A DNA stretch of 64,000 bases, from positions 62,001-126,000 of the forward strand of contig CACWHK010000001.1 in the NCBI GenBank assembly GCA_902760755.1. The letters are read 5' to 3'. How positions within the stretch are numbered: the first letter of the stretch is position 1; the number at the start of each line of letters is the position of its first letter. The notes below the pieces were generated by a model. The model worked only from the letters and a program-made list of their open reading frames with translations, did no database searches and was not told the origin of the DNA. Below are positions 25,170 through 35,042 of the stretch, piece by piece. The DNA comes from an uncultured Lachnospiraceae bacterium (GTDB lineage: Bacteria; Bacillota; Clostridia; Lachnospirales; Lachnospiraceae). Made by a program: the position numbers and the translations under genes.

Positions 25170-26513
25170 ATGGATTTATTTGATTTTATGAGAGAGCAGA
25201 GCGGGAAGCAGGAATCCCCCCTGGCCCGGCGGCTTCGCCCGAAGAAGCTGGCGGACGTGGTGGGACAGGAGCATATCCTGGGACCGGGCAAGATGCTGAG
25301 AAGAGCCATCGAAGCAGACCGGCTGTCTTCCGTAATTCTCTATGGGCCTCCCGGAACCGGGAAGACCAGCCTTGCCTACGTGATCGCAAATACCACGAAG
25401 GCGGATTTTAAGGAGATCAATGCGACCACCTCCGGAAAGAAGGACATGGAGGAGGTGGTACGTGAAGCGAAAAATACACGCGGAATGTACGGCAGGAAAA
25501 CCATCCTCTTTGTTGACGAGATCCACAGGTTCAACAAAGCGCAGCAGGATTTCCTGCTTCCTTATGTTGAGGACGGAACCGTGATCCTGATCGGAGCCAC
25601 CACGGAGAATCCCTACTTCGAGGTGAACAGTGCGCTGATCTCCCGGTCCACGGTATTTCGTCTTTCTCCTCTCACCACGGAGAATATTGAAACCCTGATC
25701 CGGCGGGCCGTGACGGATAAAGAACAGGGGATGGGCGCTTACAACGCCGAGATCACGGACGAGGCGGTACATTTCCTTGCAGATATGGCAGAAGGGGATG
25801 CGAGAAATGCCCTGAATGCGGTGGAGCTTGCGGTACTGACGACGGAGCCGGATCCGGCAGACGGAAAGATCCGTATCACGACGGAGGTTGCGGAGGAGTG
25901 TATCCAGCGACGGAACATCCGGTATGATAAGGACGGAGACAACCACTACGATATCATTTCCGCATTTATCAAGTCCATGCGGGGATCGGATCCGGATGCG
26001 GCGCTGTACTATCTGGCGAAGATGCTGTACGGCGGAGAAAGCGTCACCTTTATCGCCCGGCGCATCATGATCTGTGCCAGCGAGGATGTGGGAATGGCGG
26101 ATCCTCAGGCCCTGCAGGTGGCAGTGGCTGCCGCACAGGCCGTGGAGCGTGTGGGCATGCCGGAATCCCAGCTGATCCTGGCGCACGCTGCCGTTTATGT
26201 GGCAACCGCACCGAAGAGCAATTCCGTGACAAATGCCATCTATTCGGCCATGGATGCGGTAAAAACGAAGGGCAGGGCGGATGTTCCCCTGCATCTTCGG
26301 GATGCACACTATGGCGGCTCTAAGGAGCTGGGCCATGTGGGCTATAAATATGCACATGACTATCCAAATCACTATGTGAAGCAGCAGTATCTTCCGGATG
26401 CCCTGGTGGGAACCGTGTTCTATGAGCCGACGGACATGGGCCGGGAGTCAGAGGTGAAGGAACGTCTTGCCCGGCTGAAGGAAGAGGGCTTTGATCCGGA
26501 GCAGAGTGAGTAA
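25170..26513 (+). CDS. rarA: Replication-associated recombination protein A
   Basis: 447 residues. AAA+ ATPase: GPPGTGKTSLA (Walker A), ILFVDEIHRFNKAQQD (Walker B), IGATTENPYFEVN (sensor 1) and LISRSTVF. The C-terminal MgsA domain has AKMLYGGE, IMICASEDVGMADPQAL and GHVGYKYAHDYPNHYV. It acts at stalled forks with clamp loader and SSB. ATG 25170 is used, one base after the receiver stop; the frame is open further upstream without a ribosome site. Confidence 0.95.
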   Translation: MDLFDFMREQSGKQESPLARRLRPKKLADVVGQEHILGPGKMLRRAIEADRLSSVILYGPPGTGKTSLAYVIANTTKADFKEINATTSGKKDMEEVVREAKNTRGMYGRKTILFVDEIHRFNKAQQDFLLPYVEDGTVILIGATTENPYFEVNSALISRSTVFRLSPLTTENIETLIRRAVTDKEQGMGAYNAEITDEAVHFLADMAEGDARNALNAVELAVLTTEPDPADGKIRITTEVAEECIQRRNIRYDKDGDNHYDIISAFIKSMRGSDPDAALYYLAKMLYGGESVTFIARRIMICASEDVGMADPQALQVAVAAAQAVERVGMPESQLILAHAAVYVATAPKSNSVTNAIYSAMDAVKTKGRADVPLHLRDAHYGGSKELGHVGYKYAHDYPNHYVKQQYLPDALVGTVFYEPTDMGRESEVKERLARLKEEGFDPEQSE

Positions 26514-26796
26514 AAGAAAGAATCGTTCTATGAGTGAAGAGAGAGAAAAACAGGAAGAGATGATGATAACGGAAGCAGCGGAGGAAGCGGAGGAAGCCGT
26601 CCTTGTACCCGGTCGTGGGAAGGCTGCAAGGATCCTTGCGATCATCGGGCTTTTGATCATGCTGGGTCTTATCGTCTGGCTGGTGGTATGCCTTATTACG
26701 GACAGTCCCCGGACGGTGGCAGTCCTCTTCGTTGTGATCCTTTATCCGGTGATCCTGTATCTTTTCTTCTGGATCAAAAAAGTATTTTCAAAATGA
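26506..26796 (+). CDS. Small two-helix membrane protein
   Basis: 96 residues if the GTG at 26506 is used (GGAG five bases before it, overlapping the rarA end), or 88 from ATG 26530. A Glu/Ala-rich cytosolic half is followed by two membrane helices (ILAIIGLLIMLGLIVWLVV and VAVLFVVILYPVILYLFFWI) and a basic end. Family not recognised. Confidence 0.7.
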   Translation: MSKRKNRSMSEEREKQEEMMITEAAEEAEEAVLVPGRGKAARILAIIGLLIMLGLIVWLVVCLITDSPRTVAVLFVVILYPVILYLFFWIKKVFSK

Positions 26797-26845
26797 GAAT
26801 ATTCATAAACTGACCCATAAAATGAGACCGAAGGCACGTATTATG

Positions 26846-26877
26846 ATCAGAGGCACATTTGCGGCCTCTGATTTTCT
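26846..26877 (+). terminator. Terminator after the small membrane protein gene
   Basis: ATCAGAGGC (26846-26854) pairs exactly with GCCTCTGAT (26864-26872), followed by TTTCT. Confidence 0.75.
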
Positions 26878-26918
26878 ATGCCTCATGGGATGACAACCGG
26901 TTCGAAAGGAGATATGAC

Positions 26919-28421
26919 ATGAAGAAAAAGGGTTTGGTGATCCTGCTCATCAGCTTGCTGCTGATCGGGATCGGCGTCGGCCTGTTCTTTCTGCTTCGCG
27001 GCGGGAAGAGCAGGGGAGGAAACGGGAAGCTGGTCTACGTTGAGAAGGTGGAGAATCTGATCGGCGGGTATCTCGGTCAGGAAAGCCGTTTCATGGGCGT
27101 CGTGGAGTCCCAGGAGACCACGAACGTGGAAAAGGACCCGGATAAGAATGTGAAGGAGGTCCTGGTCAAGGTCGGGGATATCGTGAAGGAGGGGGACCCG
27201 CTCTTTACCTATGATACCCAGCAGGCAGAGCTGGATATTGAATCCAAAGAGCTGGAGCTGGAAAGTCTGAAGAACGGAATTCAGTCGGATTATGAGCAGG
27301 TAGCGGAGTTAAAGAAGCTCCGGAACAATTCCTCCGGAAGTGAGAAGCTAAGCTACAGCAGCCAGATCAACAGTCTGCTTGCAAAGATCCATGAGGACGA
27401 ATATAACGTATCCTTAAAGGAGGTCGAGATCCAACGCGCCCGCGACGGTCTCGGCCAGTCTGTGGTTACATCCCCGAGAGACGGCGTGGTAAAGTCCATC
27501 CAGTCCGGAAATAATCAGAATAACGACCCATACAACGAGTATGGCGGGTATGGCGGATACGGAGACGGAAGCGGATCGGCCTATATGACCATCATGGCGG
27601 TGGGGGATTACCGCGTGAAGGGTACCGTAACGGAAATGAGCGTACATTCCTTAAGGCAGGGCATGCCTGTGATCCTCCGTTCCAGAGTGGACCAGAGTCA
27701 GATCTGGAGAGGGACCATCACTACAGTGAATCTGGAACCGGAGCAGGATGAAAACGGCGGTAAGTATTATTATGAGGGTTCCATGGGGGAATCCGCATCC
27801 AAGTACAGCTTCTATGTGGATCCGGAGAATTCCGACGGTCTGATCCTGGGACAGCATCTTTATATCGAGCAGGATAACGGACAGGGAGAAAAGAAGGACG
27901 GACTATACATCCCCTCCTACTATCTGATGGAGGAGGACGGCGGATACCGGATCTGGAAGCGCGGAAGCTTTGAGACGCTGGAGAAGGCCGTGGTAGAGGT
28001 GGGTACCTATGACGAAATGACGGATTCCTATGAGATTACGAACGGCCTGACGAAGGACGATTATATCGCATTTCCGGAGGAACGAAATGCAGAGGGGAAT
28101 CCTACCTCCACGAATTATGAGGAGGTGGCAAAGGAACTGGCCTCCGAGGAAAACGGGGAATCCGATCCTATCGATCCGGAACAGTATGATCCGGAGAAGG
28201 GGCTGCCGGGAGATGATTCCATGGTGGATGAAGGGAATATCGCAAATGACGATCTGATCGACCAGGGCTATGCGGTCTGGAACGGAGAGGATGGCATGGC
28301 AGTGGATGATGACACCAGTCTGCAGGACGTGGAACCCGGGGATACGGTTCCGGAGGGAGAAGATCCTGGACAGCAGGAACAGGAAATGTATAACGGTGCC
28401 GTGATCGGGGGAGGTGAGTGA
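26919..28421 (+). CDS. Efflux membrane fusion protein (MacA/YknX-like), first copy
   Basis: 500 residues. N-terminal membrane helix (about 3-25), then the lipoyl half-motif KEVLVKVGDIVKEGDPLFTYD, a coiled-coil hairpin (about 105-165), the second half-motif VVTSPRDGVVKSI, and beta-barrel sections. A Tyr/Gly-rich insert lies near 205-220 and an acidic tail of about 110 residues at the end. It should link the permease encoded downstream to extracellular substrate release. AAAGGAG precedes ATG by 7 bases. First of four genes; a second fusion protein lies after the ATPase gene. Confidence 0.88.
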   Translation: MKKKGLVILLISLLLIGIGVGLFFLLRGGKSRGGNGKLVYVEKVENLIGGYLGQESRFMGVVESQETTNVEKDPDKNVKEVLVKVGDIVKEGDPLFTYDTQQAELDIESKELELESLKNGIQSDYEQVAELKKLRNNSSGSEKLSYSSQINSLLAKIHEDEYNVSLKEVEIQRARDGLGQSVVTSPRDGVVKSIQSGNNQNNDPYNEYGGYGGYGDGSGSAYMTIMAVGDYRVKGTVTEMSVHSLRQGMPVILRSRVDQSQIWRGTITTVNLEPEQDENGGKYYYEGSMGESASKYSFYVDPENSDGLILGQHLYIEQDNGQGEKKDGLYIPSYYLMEEDGGYRIWKRGSFETLEKAVVEVGTYDEMTDSYEITNGLTKDDYIAFPEERNAEGNPTSTNYEEVAKELASEENGESDPIDPEQYDPEKGLPGDDSMVDEGNIANDDLIDQGYAVWNGEDGMAVDDDTSLQDVEPGDTVPEGEDPGQQEQEMYNGAVIGGGE

Positions 28422-28422
28422 T

Positions 28423-29232
28423 ATGCTCCTTTCGCTGAGCCACATTTACAAGAATTATACCCAGGGGAAGATGGATGTTCCGGTCTTAAAGGATGTTAGC
28501 CTGGATATCTCCGAGGGAGAATACGTGGCGATCATGGGACCCTCCGGTTCCGGGAAGACCACTCTGATGAATATCATCGGGTGTCTGGACCGCCCGACCT
28601 CCGGTACCTTCCTGCTGGAGGAGGAAGAGATCGGTACCCAGAACGATAAACGGATGTCCATGATCCGGAACAAGTACGTGGGATTTGTGTTTCAGAACTT
28701 CAATCTGCTGCCGCGGCAGAACGCTCTGCAAAATGTAGAGCTTCCGCTGCAGTACGCGGGGGTTCCGAAATCAAAGCGAAGAAGTCTTGCGGAGGAGGCC
28801 CTGGCAAGGGTCGGTCTTTCCGACCGGATGCGGTTCCTTCCAAACCAGCTCTCCGGCGGACAGAAGCAGCGGGTTGCCATCGCCCGGGCCATGGTGAACC
28901 AGCCGAAGATCCTGCTGGCAGATGAGCCCACCGGTGCTCTGGATTCCAGGTCCGGCATCCAGGTGATGCGTCTCTTTCGGAAGCTTCATCAGGAGGGGGC
29001 TACCGTCATCATGATCACCCATGCGAAGGAGATCGCCGAGCATGCGGAGCGGATCATTACCATCTTCGACGGGGAGATCCGGAGCGATGAGGCAAACCCG
29101 AATCCCACGATCCCGCCGGAGATCCCCGAGGAAGAAAGTGATACTACTACGGATCCGGGGAAGGAACCGGGGAAGGAAGAAATCCCCGGGACAGCAGAAA
29201 CTGACGCCGGGCAGGGGACAGGAGGTGCTTAA
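28423..29232 (+). CDS. ABC transporter ATP-binding protein (MacB/YknY/LolD type)
   Basis: 269 residues. Walker [11 protein letters not shown]-loop FQNFNLLP, signature LSGGQKQRV, Walker [12 protein letters not shown] and the switch His in MITHAKE. An extra C-terminal stretch of about 40 Pro/Glu/Thr residues is not part of the fold. It powers the FtsX-type permease encoded two genes on. GGGAGG lies 8 bases before ATG, within the end of the preceding gene. Confidence 0.95.
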   Translation: MLLSLSHIYKNYTQGKMDVPVLKDVSLDISEGEYVAIMGPSGSGKTTLMNIIGCLDRPTSGTFLLEEEEIGTQNDKRMSMIRNKYVGFVFQNFNLLPRQNALQNVELPLQYAGVPKSKRRSLAEEALARVGLSDRMRFLPNQLSGGQKQRVAIARAMVNQPKILLADEPTGALDSRSGIQVMRLFRKLHQEGATVIMITHAKEIAEHAERIITIFDGEIRSDEANPNPTIPPEIPEEESDTTTDPGKEPGKEEIPGTAETDAGQGTGGA

Positions 29233-29235
29233 GGG

Positions 29236-30795
29236 ATGAGAAAGAAACTGATCATAACTCTTATCGTTCTCCTTCTGATCGGAGGGGCAGGAACTGCTGC
29301 CGTGATCCTTTACAGGAACCATGCCAGAACCGGAAATCCGGTGAAGGTCTATCCCCTGCAGGAGTTTCTCGGAAACTGGTATGAGAATGAGACCGTAATG
29401 TACGGGGTGGCCCGTGCCGGCCAGGATCAGAATGTCTATGTGCAATCGGATCAGATCATAAAGGAGATCCTTGTGCAGGAGGGAGACGAGGTTAAGGCCG
29501 GGGATGTGCTGCTTCGCTTTGATACGGAGAAGCTGGAGCTGCATATCGCAACGCTTAAGGCAGAGCATGAGGTGACACTGGCGAATATCGCAGTGGCACA
29601 GGATGAGTTAAAGCGTCTGAAGCGGATCCGCCCGGTATCCGATAATTATCAGCCGGAGCCTACACAGGCGGAAAAGGACCTTCAGGCAGCAGAGGAAGCA
29701 CTGAACGCTGCGGAGGCAGCGCTCACGGAATTCGAAAACGGAGAAGAGGCCGCTTGTGAAGAGGAAGCAAGGGAAGCTCTGATGGAAGCCGTCACGACGC
29801 TCACGAAGCTGACACTTCCCGTACGTGACGGGAAAATGACGGAAGAGGAGTTTGAAGAGAAGCTGCAGGAGTATCAGGAACAAAGAGAGGCAGCCATCGA
29901 AGCCCTGAAGGAAACAAAGGCGGCTTATGACGAGGCAGCCGCTGCAAGAAAGGAAGCCTACGAGAATCTGAATGAAGCCTATGAGGCAGCCTATCAGGTC
30001 TATGTGAAGGCAGATGAGGCGTTCCGGAAGGAACAGGAAGGACGCAGCGGAGAGGAAACCTATACGAAGTCTCAGCTGGCCCTTCTTATCGCAACGGAGG
30101 AACGGACCATCCGGGATGAAACTCTAAACAGCAAGCGGGAGGAAATCGATCTCCGGAAGGAAGAGCTGAACCTGGAGGCAGGTGCAGTCACCGCCACCCG
30201 TGACGGGAAGGTGACACTGGTGGATTCCTCCGAGGAAAGCATCAGCTCCGGACGTCCCGTGATCCGCATCAGTGGTGACAGCAGCTATGAGGCAGTGGTT
30301 ACGGTGGATGAGTGGAAGTACGGAAGGATTGAGATCGGTACGGAAATGAGTCTTCTGAACTACGAAGACGGAATGAGCTATACGGGTGTTGTCATCGAAA
30401 AGGCCGTTTCTCCCGTAGGTGATAATAGCTGGGGTGCCACCGCATCCAATTACGAGGTGACCCTTGCCATCCGGGATGCGGAGAATATGACCGAAGGCAC
30501 GTGGCTGGAGGCCCGCATGGGAGATGAAGGCGGCGAGGAAGACCGGATGAATACCCTGGTGATCCCCAAGTACTTTGTAAAGCAGGAAAACGGAAAATAC
30601 TACGCCATGAAGAATGAGGGCGGAAAGCTGGTGAAGCAGTATCTTTCCACCGGAAAGGTCTACTACGGGGAGATGATCGTTGTAAAGAGCGGACTTACCG
30701 CATCCGACAGCGTTGCATTTCCGTATGAGAAGGCAGCGGTGGAGGGCCAGGCAACGGAGCCCGGAAGTCTGGATGATCTTTGGGAGGTGAAGTAA
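29236..30795 (+). CDS. Efflux membrane fusion protein, second copy, with extended coiled coil
   Basis: 519 residues. Membrane helix (about 5-27), lipoyl half-motif IKEILVQEGDEVKAGDVLLRFD, a very long Ala/Glu-rich coiled coil (about 95-315), the second half-motif GAVTATRDGKVTLVD and beta-barrel domains to the end. It is not a close copy of the first fusion protein: the hairpin is more than twice as long. It starts three bases after the ATPase stop. Two different adaptors could form a mixed assembly, or serve different substrates. Confidence 0.85.
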   Translation: MRKKLIITLIVLLLIGGAGTAAVILYRNHARTGNPVKVYPLQEFLGNWYENETVMYGVARAGQDQNVYVQSDQIIKEILVQEGDEVKAGDVLLRFDTEKLELHIATLKAEHEVTLANIAVAQDELKRLKRIRPVSDNYQPEPTQAEKDLQAAEEALNAAEAALTEFENGEEAACEEEAREALMEAVTTLTKLTLPVRDGKMTEEEFEEKLQEYQEQREAAIEALKETKAAYDEAAAARKEAYENLNEAYEAAYQVYVKADEAFRKEQEGRSGEETYTKSQLALLIATEERTIRDETLNSKREEIDLRKEELNLEAGAVTATRDGKVTLVDSSEESISSGRPVIRISGDSSYEAVVTVDEWKYGRIEIGTEMSLLNYEDGMSYTGVVIEKAVSPVGDNSWGATASNYEVTLAIRDAENMTEGTWLEARMGDEGGEEDRMNTLVIPKYFVKQENGKYYAMKNEGGKLVKQYLSTGKVYYGEMIVVKSGLTASDSVAFPYEKAAVEGQATEPGSLDDLWEVK

Positions 30796-30799
30796 GCGC

Positions 30800-32107
30800 A
30801 TGTTAGAGAATATCAGAATATCCTTCCAGGGAATCCTCGGGCATAAAATGCGCTCCCTCCTTACCATGCTGGGTATCATCATCGGCATCGCGGCCATCAT
30901 AGCCATTGTTTCCACCATCAAGGGGACCAATGAGCAAATCAAGGAGAACCTGATCGGTACCGGAGATAACACGCTGAAGATCACCACCCAGCAGAACGGA
31001 TACGAGGTTTCCCCCGGCGACGGCATGGACATGACGGGAGTTCCGGTCTATGACGCCTCCATTCTGGAGAAGTTAAAGGGTCTGGACAGTGTGACGGATG
31101 CCTGCATGTATCATCAGAAAATGATGTACCAGTGGATCTACTGCAGGGATAATGAACTGCAGGGCGTACAGCTGATCGGTACGGACGATAAGTATCTGGC
31201 CATCAACGGCTACCATATCCTTCGGGGACGGGGCCTTGTGGAGGCGGATCAGAAGGGGTTTAGAAATGTGGTGATCCTGGACCGGGAGACGGCATACAGT
31301 CTCTTCGAGGGCGAGGATGCCGTAAACCAGACCATCGAGGTGAAGGGAATTCCCTTTACGGTAATCGGGGTAATGGATAAGGAGGATGACGGCTTCGAGC
31401 CGGTGGTAAACAGCCTTTCCGACTATCAGACCTATTACGCAAATGAAAACAGGAGCATCATGGTGATCCCGGACAGCATATGGCCGGTGATCAGTACCTA
31501 TGATGAGCCCTATCAGTTTATTGTGAAGGCAAAGGATACGGAGTCCATGTCCGTGGCTGCCAAGGAGGCGGAGGATCTCCTGAATGCAGGAATCCGCAGC
31601 AGGAAAAGCAGCATGCCGGATACTGCCGAGGAAGAGAAGGGCGGACTGGAAAATGATCAGGTGAAGTATAAGAGCGAGGATACCCTGGAGAAGGCCAAGG
31701 AGCTGCAGAAGCTGGCCAACTCCACCAAGTCCCAGCTGATCTGGATCGCAGGCATCTCCCTTCTGGTGGGTGGTATCGGTGTCATGAACATCATGCTGGT
31801 ATCCGTAACCGAGCGGACCAGGGAGATCGGACTGAAGAAGGCTCTGGGAGCCCGCAGGAAGGTGATCCTGGGACAGTTCCTGACGGAGGCCTCGGTGCTT
31901 ACCAGCCTCGGAGGCATCATCGGTGTGGGAGCGGGTATCGGACTTGCCTACTTTATCGGAAAGCTGGCAGAGGTTCCGGTGGCGGTCAGCGGATGGTCTA
32001 TCGTGATCTCCGTGGTATTCTCCATGGTGATCGGAATCCTGTTCGGCCTTATCCCATCCATCAAGGCTTCCAAGCTGGATCCCATCGAGGCTCTCCGGTA
32101 TGAATAA
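30800..32107 (+). CDS. MacB-type ABC permease (FtsX domain)
   Basis: 435 residues. An N-terminal membrane helix (SLLTMLGIIIGIAAIIAI) is followed by a MacB periplasmic-core domain (about 45-260) and three more membrane helices. The C-terminal FtsX part has GGIGVMNIMLVSVTERTREIGLKKALGA and ends with PIEALRYE, as in MacB/YknZ. It uses the mechanotransmission mechanism known for MacB. There is no outer membrane in this organism group, so export ends outside the cytoplasmic membrane. It ends the four-gene cluster. Confidence 0.93.
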   Translation: MLENIRISFQGILGHKMRSLLTMLGIIIGIAAIIAIVSTIKGTNEQIKENLIGTGDNTLKITTQQNGYEVSPGDGMDMTGVPVYDASILEKLKGLDSVTDACMYHQKMMYQWIYCRDNELQGVQLIGTDDKYLAINGYHILRGRGLVEADQKGFRNVVILDRETAYSLFEGEDAVNQTIEVKGIPFTVIGVMDKEDDGFEPVVNSLSDYQTYYANENRSIMVIPDSIWPVISTYDEPYQFIVKAKDTESMSVAAKEAEDLLNAGIRSRKSSMPDTAEEEKGGLENDQVKYKSEDTLEKAKELQKLANSTKSQLIWIAGISLLVGGIGVMNIMLVSVTERTREIGLKKALGARRKVILGQFLTEASVLTSLGGIIGVGAGIGLAYFIGKLAEVPVAVSGWSIVISVVFSMVIGILFGLIPSIKASKLDPIEALRYE

Positions 32108-32134
32108 GCTTGGGCAACACGCCATAAGATTATC

Positions 32135-32163
32135 TTGAAAGCCTACGGCAGATTTGTTATAAT
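32135..32163 (+). promoter_or_regulatory. Promoter of the SEC-C gene
   Basis: TTGAAA (32135-32140), 17-base spacer, TATAAT (32158-32163). Confidence 0.8.
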
Positions 32164-32219
32164 TGGCTCTGGCGTTTTCTCTGAACGCTGCAAGTACATT
32201 TTCTAAGGAGATAGCATAT

Positions 32220-32726
32220 ATGGGACTTCTGAAGGATTGGCGGGATCACGCTTACGGACTGGATGAGCGGACACCCGAAGGACAGAAATTCTGGAAGGAT
32301 TATTTTACGATTGAGAAGGGGATTTACGAGGAACTGCTGACGGATCCCACACAGAAGATCGAGGGTACGGTAAAGAGTCTGGCAGAACGCTGGAATACCG
32401 ACATCGAGACCATGACCGGATTCCTGGACGGGATCAATGACAGTCTGGTAAACCCCAACGATCTGGACAACATGGAGGAGGAGACTCCGCTTACTCTGGA
32501 GATCGATACCGAGAAGCTGTACATGAACATGGTACAGTGCAATGCAGAGTGGCTTTACACCCTGCCGCAGTGGGATCAGATCTACACCAAGGAGAAGCGG
32601 GAGGAGCTTTACAAGAAGGAGAAGTCTTCTCATACCATCGTAAAGCCGCCGAAGGTAGGTCGGAATGACCCATGTCCCTGCGGATCGGGTAAGAAGTATA
32701 AGAAGTGCTGCGGAGCAAATCTGTAG
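32220..32726 (+). CDS. SEC-C motif protein
   Basis: 168 residues. The C-terminus carries the SEC-C zinc motif ([13 protein letters not shown]), the same tail found in SecA, where it binds zinc and SecB or ribosomes. The rest is helical and acidic and not recognised; [16 protein letters not shown] near the start suggests a helical repeat. ATG 32220 is taken because AAGGAG lies 9 bases before it. Own promoter and terminator, so monocistronic. Confidence 0.85.
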   Translation: MGLLKDWRDHAYGLDERTPEGQKFWKDYFTIEKGIYEELLTDPTQKIEGTVKSLAERWNTDIETMTGFLDGINDSLVNPNDLDNMEEETPLTLEIDTEKLYMNMVQCNAEWLYTLPQWDQIYTKEKREELYKKEKSSHTIVKPPKVGRNDPCPCGSGKKYKKCCGANL

Positions 32727-32736
32727 ATGAAAAAGA

Positions 32737-32761
32737 GGGGAGCTTTTGTCTCCCCTTTTTT
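32737..32761 (+). terminator. Terminator after the SEC-C gene
   Basis: GGGGAG (32737-32742), seven-base loop, CTCCCC, then TTTTTT. Confidence 0.88.
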
Positions 32762-32780
32762 GGCTTAAAGAAAGGGCTTC

Positions 32781-34640
32781 ATGACATTTAACGAAGAGCA
32801 AAAATATGCAATCGAATGGTTTCGTGGACCCCTTCTGGTCCTTGGTACACCGGGCTCCGGAAAGACCACGGTGATCCTTCACCGCGTCCGGGAGCTGGTG
32901 GTCCGTTACGGAGTGATCCCAAGAGAGATCCTGGTCATCACCTTTACCAAGGCGGCGGCCCGGTCTATGCAGCAGCGGTACGAGGCCATGGAGCATGCCT
33001 CCGGCGGTGTACGGTTTTCCACCTTCCATTCCTTTTATTACTGGATCATCCGGACGGCGTATAAGCTTCCGGCGGATTCGGTGCTCTCGGAGGAGGAGCG
33101 GTACCAGTGGATCCGCGGGATCCTTACGAAGATTTCCCCGGAATACGGCTCCAATGATGAAATTCTCACAAGTGTGCTTCGTCAGATCGATGCTCTTACC
33201 AATGACATGATCGACCTTTCGGATTATTACAGTACGGATCTTCCGGCAGAGGAGTTCCGGGAGCTGGTCCGTCAGTTTCAGGCAAGGAAGAAGGCTGCAA
33301 AGAAGCTGGACTTTAATGATATGATGCAGATGTGCTATGATCTTCTTTGCGAGAGGAAGGATATCCTGGAACGGATCCGGGACATGTACCCCTTCGTTAT
33401 GGTGGATGAGTATCAGGATACCAACCGGATCCAGTATGAGATCCTGAAGCTGATCGTCCATCCGAGAGACAACTTCTTTGCCGTGGGGGATGATGATCAG
33501 TCGATCTACGGCTTTCGCGGTGCAAGACCGGATATCATGCTGTCCTTCGGGAAGGAGTTTCCGGAGGGAGAGAGGATCACCCTCAGCGTAAACTACCGGT
33601 GCCCCGGTGCCGTAACCAGTCTCGGAGACACGCTGATCCGTAACAACCGGAGACGGTATGCGAAGACCCTTTCTTCCGCAAAGGGAGACTCCGGGAAGGA
33701 TACGGTGTTGATCCGGACACCGAAGAATGACCGCGAGGAGTACGGGATGATCCGGGACAGCATCCGGGATGCGGTAAGAAAAGGAATTCCCTACGAGGAG
33801 ATCGCGGTCCTGTTTCGGACCAACCGGGATCCTAGGCGTCTTTCCTTTTATCTTCGGGATGCGGCGATCCCCTACCGGTTACGGGATGTTCTGCCGAACC
33901 TCTTTAACCATCCGGCGGTTACACCGGTCATGGATTATCTTGCATTTGCGGCAGGAGACCATACGAGAAGCAGGTTTCTTCGGATCATGAATAAGCCGGT
34001 CCGTTATATACGACGGGAGATGCTGAGCAGCGAGCATGTGGATCTGATCCGTCTTACGGCGAGTGTGAAGGGACAGGTGTATCTGGAGAAGAATCTGCAA
34101 AAGCTCCGGGCGGATCTGCAACGACTACGGACTCTGCCTCCGGCAGCGGCCATAAACTATATACGGAAGGGCATGCGGTATGAGTCCTGGCTTCTGGAGG
34201 AAGCAGAGCGAAGAGCTTTGGACGCGGAGGAGCAGCTGGATATGCTGGACGAACTTCAGTCCATGGCAGAGCCATATCAGAATACGGCGGAATTCTTTCA
34301 GTATGCGGAGGCGTACCAGGAGCTCCTGAAGGAAGAAAACCGAAAGAACGATCCAAAGAATGCAGAGACCCGGGGCGTGCAGCTGATGACACTGCACAGT
34401 GCAAAGGGACTGGAATTCCGGGAGGTCCATATCATGGACTGCGTGGAGGGCTCCATCCCCCACAAACGGTCGAAGACCCCCGCCGCCATCGAGGAGGAAC
34501 GGAGGATGTTCTACGTGGGGATCACCCGCGCCAGTGAGCGGCTTTTCCTCTATGCCCCGAAAATGATCGGAAAGAAAGCCGCTCGGCAGTCACCGTTCCT
34601 TACGGAGCTTTGCGGAAAGGATACAGCAGGAAAGGGATAA
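32781..34640 (+). CDS. UvrD/PcrA-family DNA helicase, short form
   Basis: 619 residues, shorter than PcrA/UvrD (about 720-740). GTPGSGKTT (motif I), ITFTKAAARSM (Ia), VDEYQDTN (II), GDDDQSIYGFRGA (III), VNYRCP (IV), LMTLHSAKGLEFR (V) and YVGITRASERL (VI) are all present, so the ATPase should be active. The end lacks the usual C-terminal tail. It is a 3'-5' helicase by family. The gene starts 20 bases after a terminator and is followed at once by chorismate mutase. Confidence 0.92.
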   Translation: MTFNEEQKYAIEWFRGPLLVLGTPGSGKTTVILHRVRELVVRYGVIPREILVITFTKAAARSMQQRYEAMEHASGGVRFSTFHSFYYWIIRTAYKLPADSVLSEEERYQWIRGILTKISPEYGSNDEILTSVLRQIDALTNDMIDLSDYYSTDLPAEEFRELVRQFQARKKAAKKLDFNDMMQMCYDLLCERKDILERIRDMYPFVMVDEYQDTNRIQYEILKLIVHPRDNFFAVGDDDQSIYGFRGARPDIMLSFGKEFPEGERITLSVNYRCPGAVTSLGDTLIRNNRRRYAKTLSSAKGDSGKDTVLIRTPKNDREEYGMIRDSIRDAVRKGIPYEEIAVLFRTNRDPRRLSFYLRDAAIPYRLRDVLPNLFNHPAVTPVMDYLAFAAGDHTRSRFLRIMNKPVRYIRREMLSSEHVDLIRLTASVKGQVYLEKNLQKLRADLQRLRTLPPAAAINYIRKGMRYESWLLEEAERRALDAEEQLDMLDELQSMAEPYQNTAEFFQYAEAYQELLKEENRKNDPKNAETRGVQLMTLHSAKGLEFREVHIMDCVEGSIPHKRSKTPAAIEEERRMFYVGITRASERLFLYAPKMIGKKAARQSPFLTELCGKDTAGKG

Positions 34641-34645
34641 ACAAT

Positions 34646-34954
34646 ATGAAACATGAGAATGAGAATCGTGAGACCCCGGATACTCTGGAAGAACTCCGGA
34701 GTAAGATCGATGTGGTGGATACAACACTGAAGGAAGCATTCCTTGCAAGAATGGATCTTGTGGACCGGATCGCCGAGGTGAAGCGGCAGTCCAGAGGCAC
34801 GGTATATCAGCCGGGCCGGGAGAAGGCCATGATCGAGCGCCTGACCGTAGATGTGGAACCGCGGTATCAGGAATCCTATATCCGGTTTCTGAAGGAAATC
34901 CTTGCCATCAGCAAGGATTATCAGGGAAAAAGACTCTCCGGAGAGAATGCTTAG
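34646..34954 (+). CDS. Chorismate mutase, AroQ type
   Basis: 102 residues, a single AroQ domain. LRSKIDVVDTTL, LVDRIAEVKRQS and YQPGREKAMIERL hold the Arg and Lys residues that bind chorismate. It converts chorismate to prephenate for phenylalanine and tyrosine. No other aromatic pathway gene is nearby. ATG 34646 is the most likely start (AAAGGGA about 8 bases before). Confidence 0.88.
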   Translation: MKHENENRETPDTLEELRSKIDVVDTTLKEAFLARMDLVDRIAEVKRQSRGTVYQPGREKAMIERLTVDVEPRYQESYIRFLKEILAISKDYQGKRLSGENA

Positions 34955-34958
34955 ATGC

Positions 34959-34987
34959 TTGCCTGTACGCACTGCTTTTGCTATAAT
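34959..34987 (+). promoter_or_regulatory. Promoter of the LCP gene
   Basis: TTGCCT (34959-34964), 17-base spacer, TATAAT (34982-34987). Confidence 0.7.
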
Positions 34988-35042
34988 CGGTAGGGTATGA
35001 ATGCTTTTGTTGCACGAAACAGATGATGAGTGGAGTCAATGC

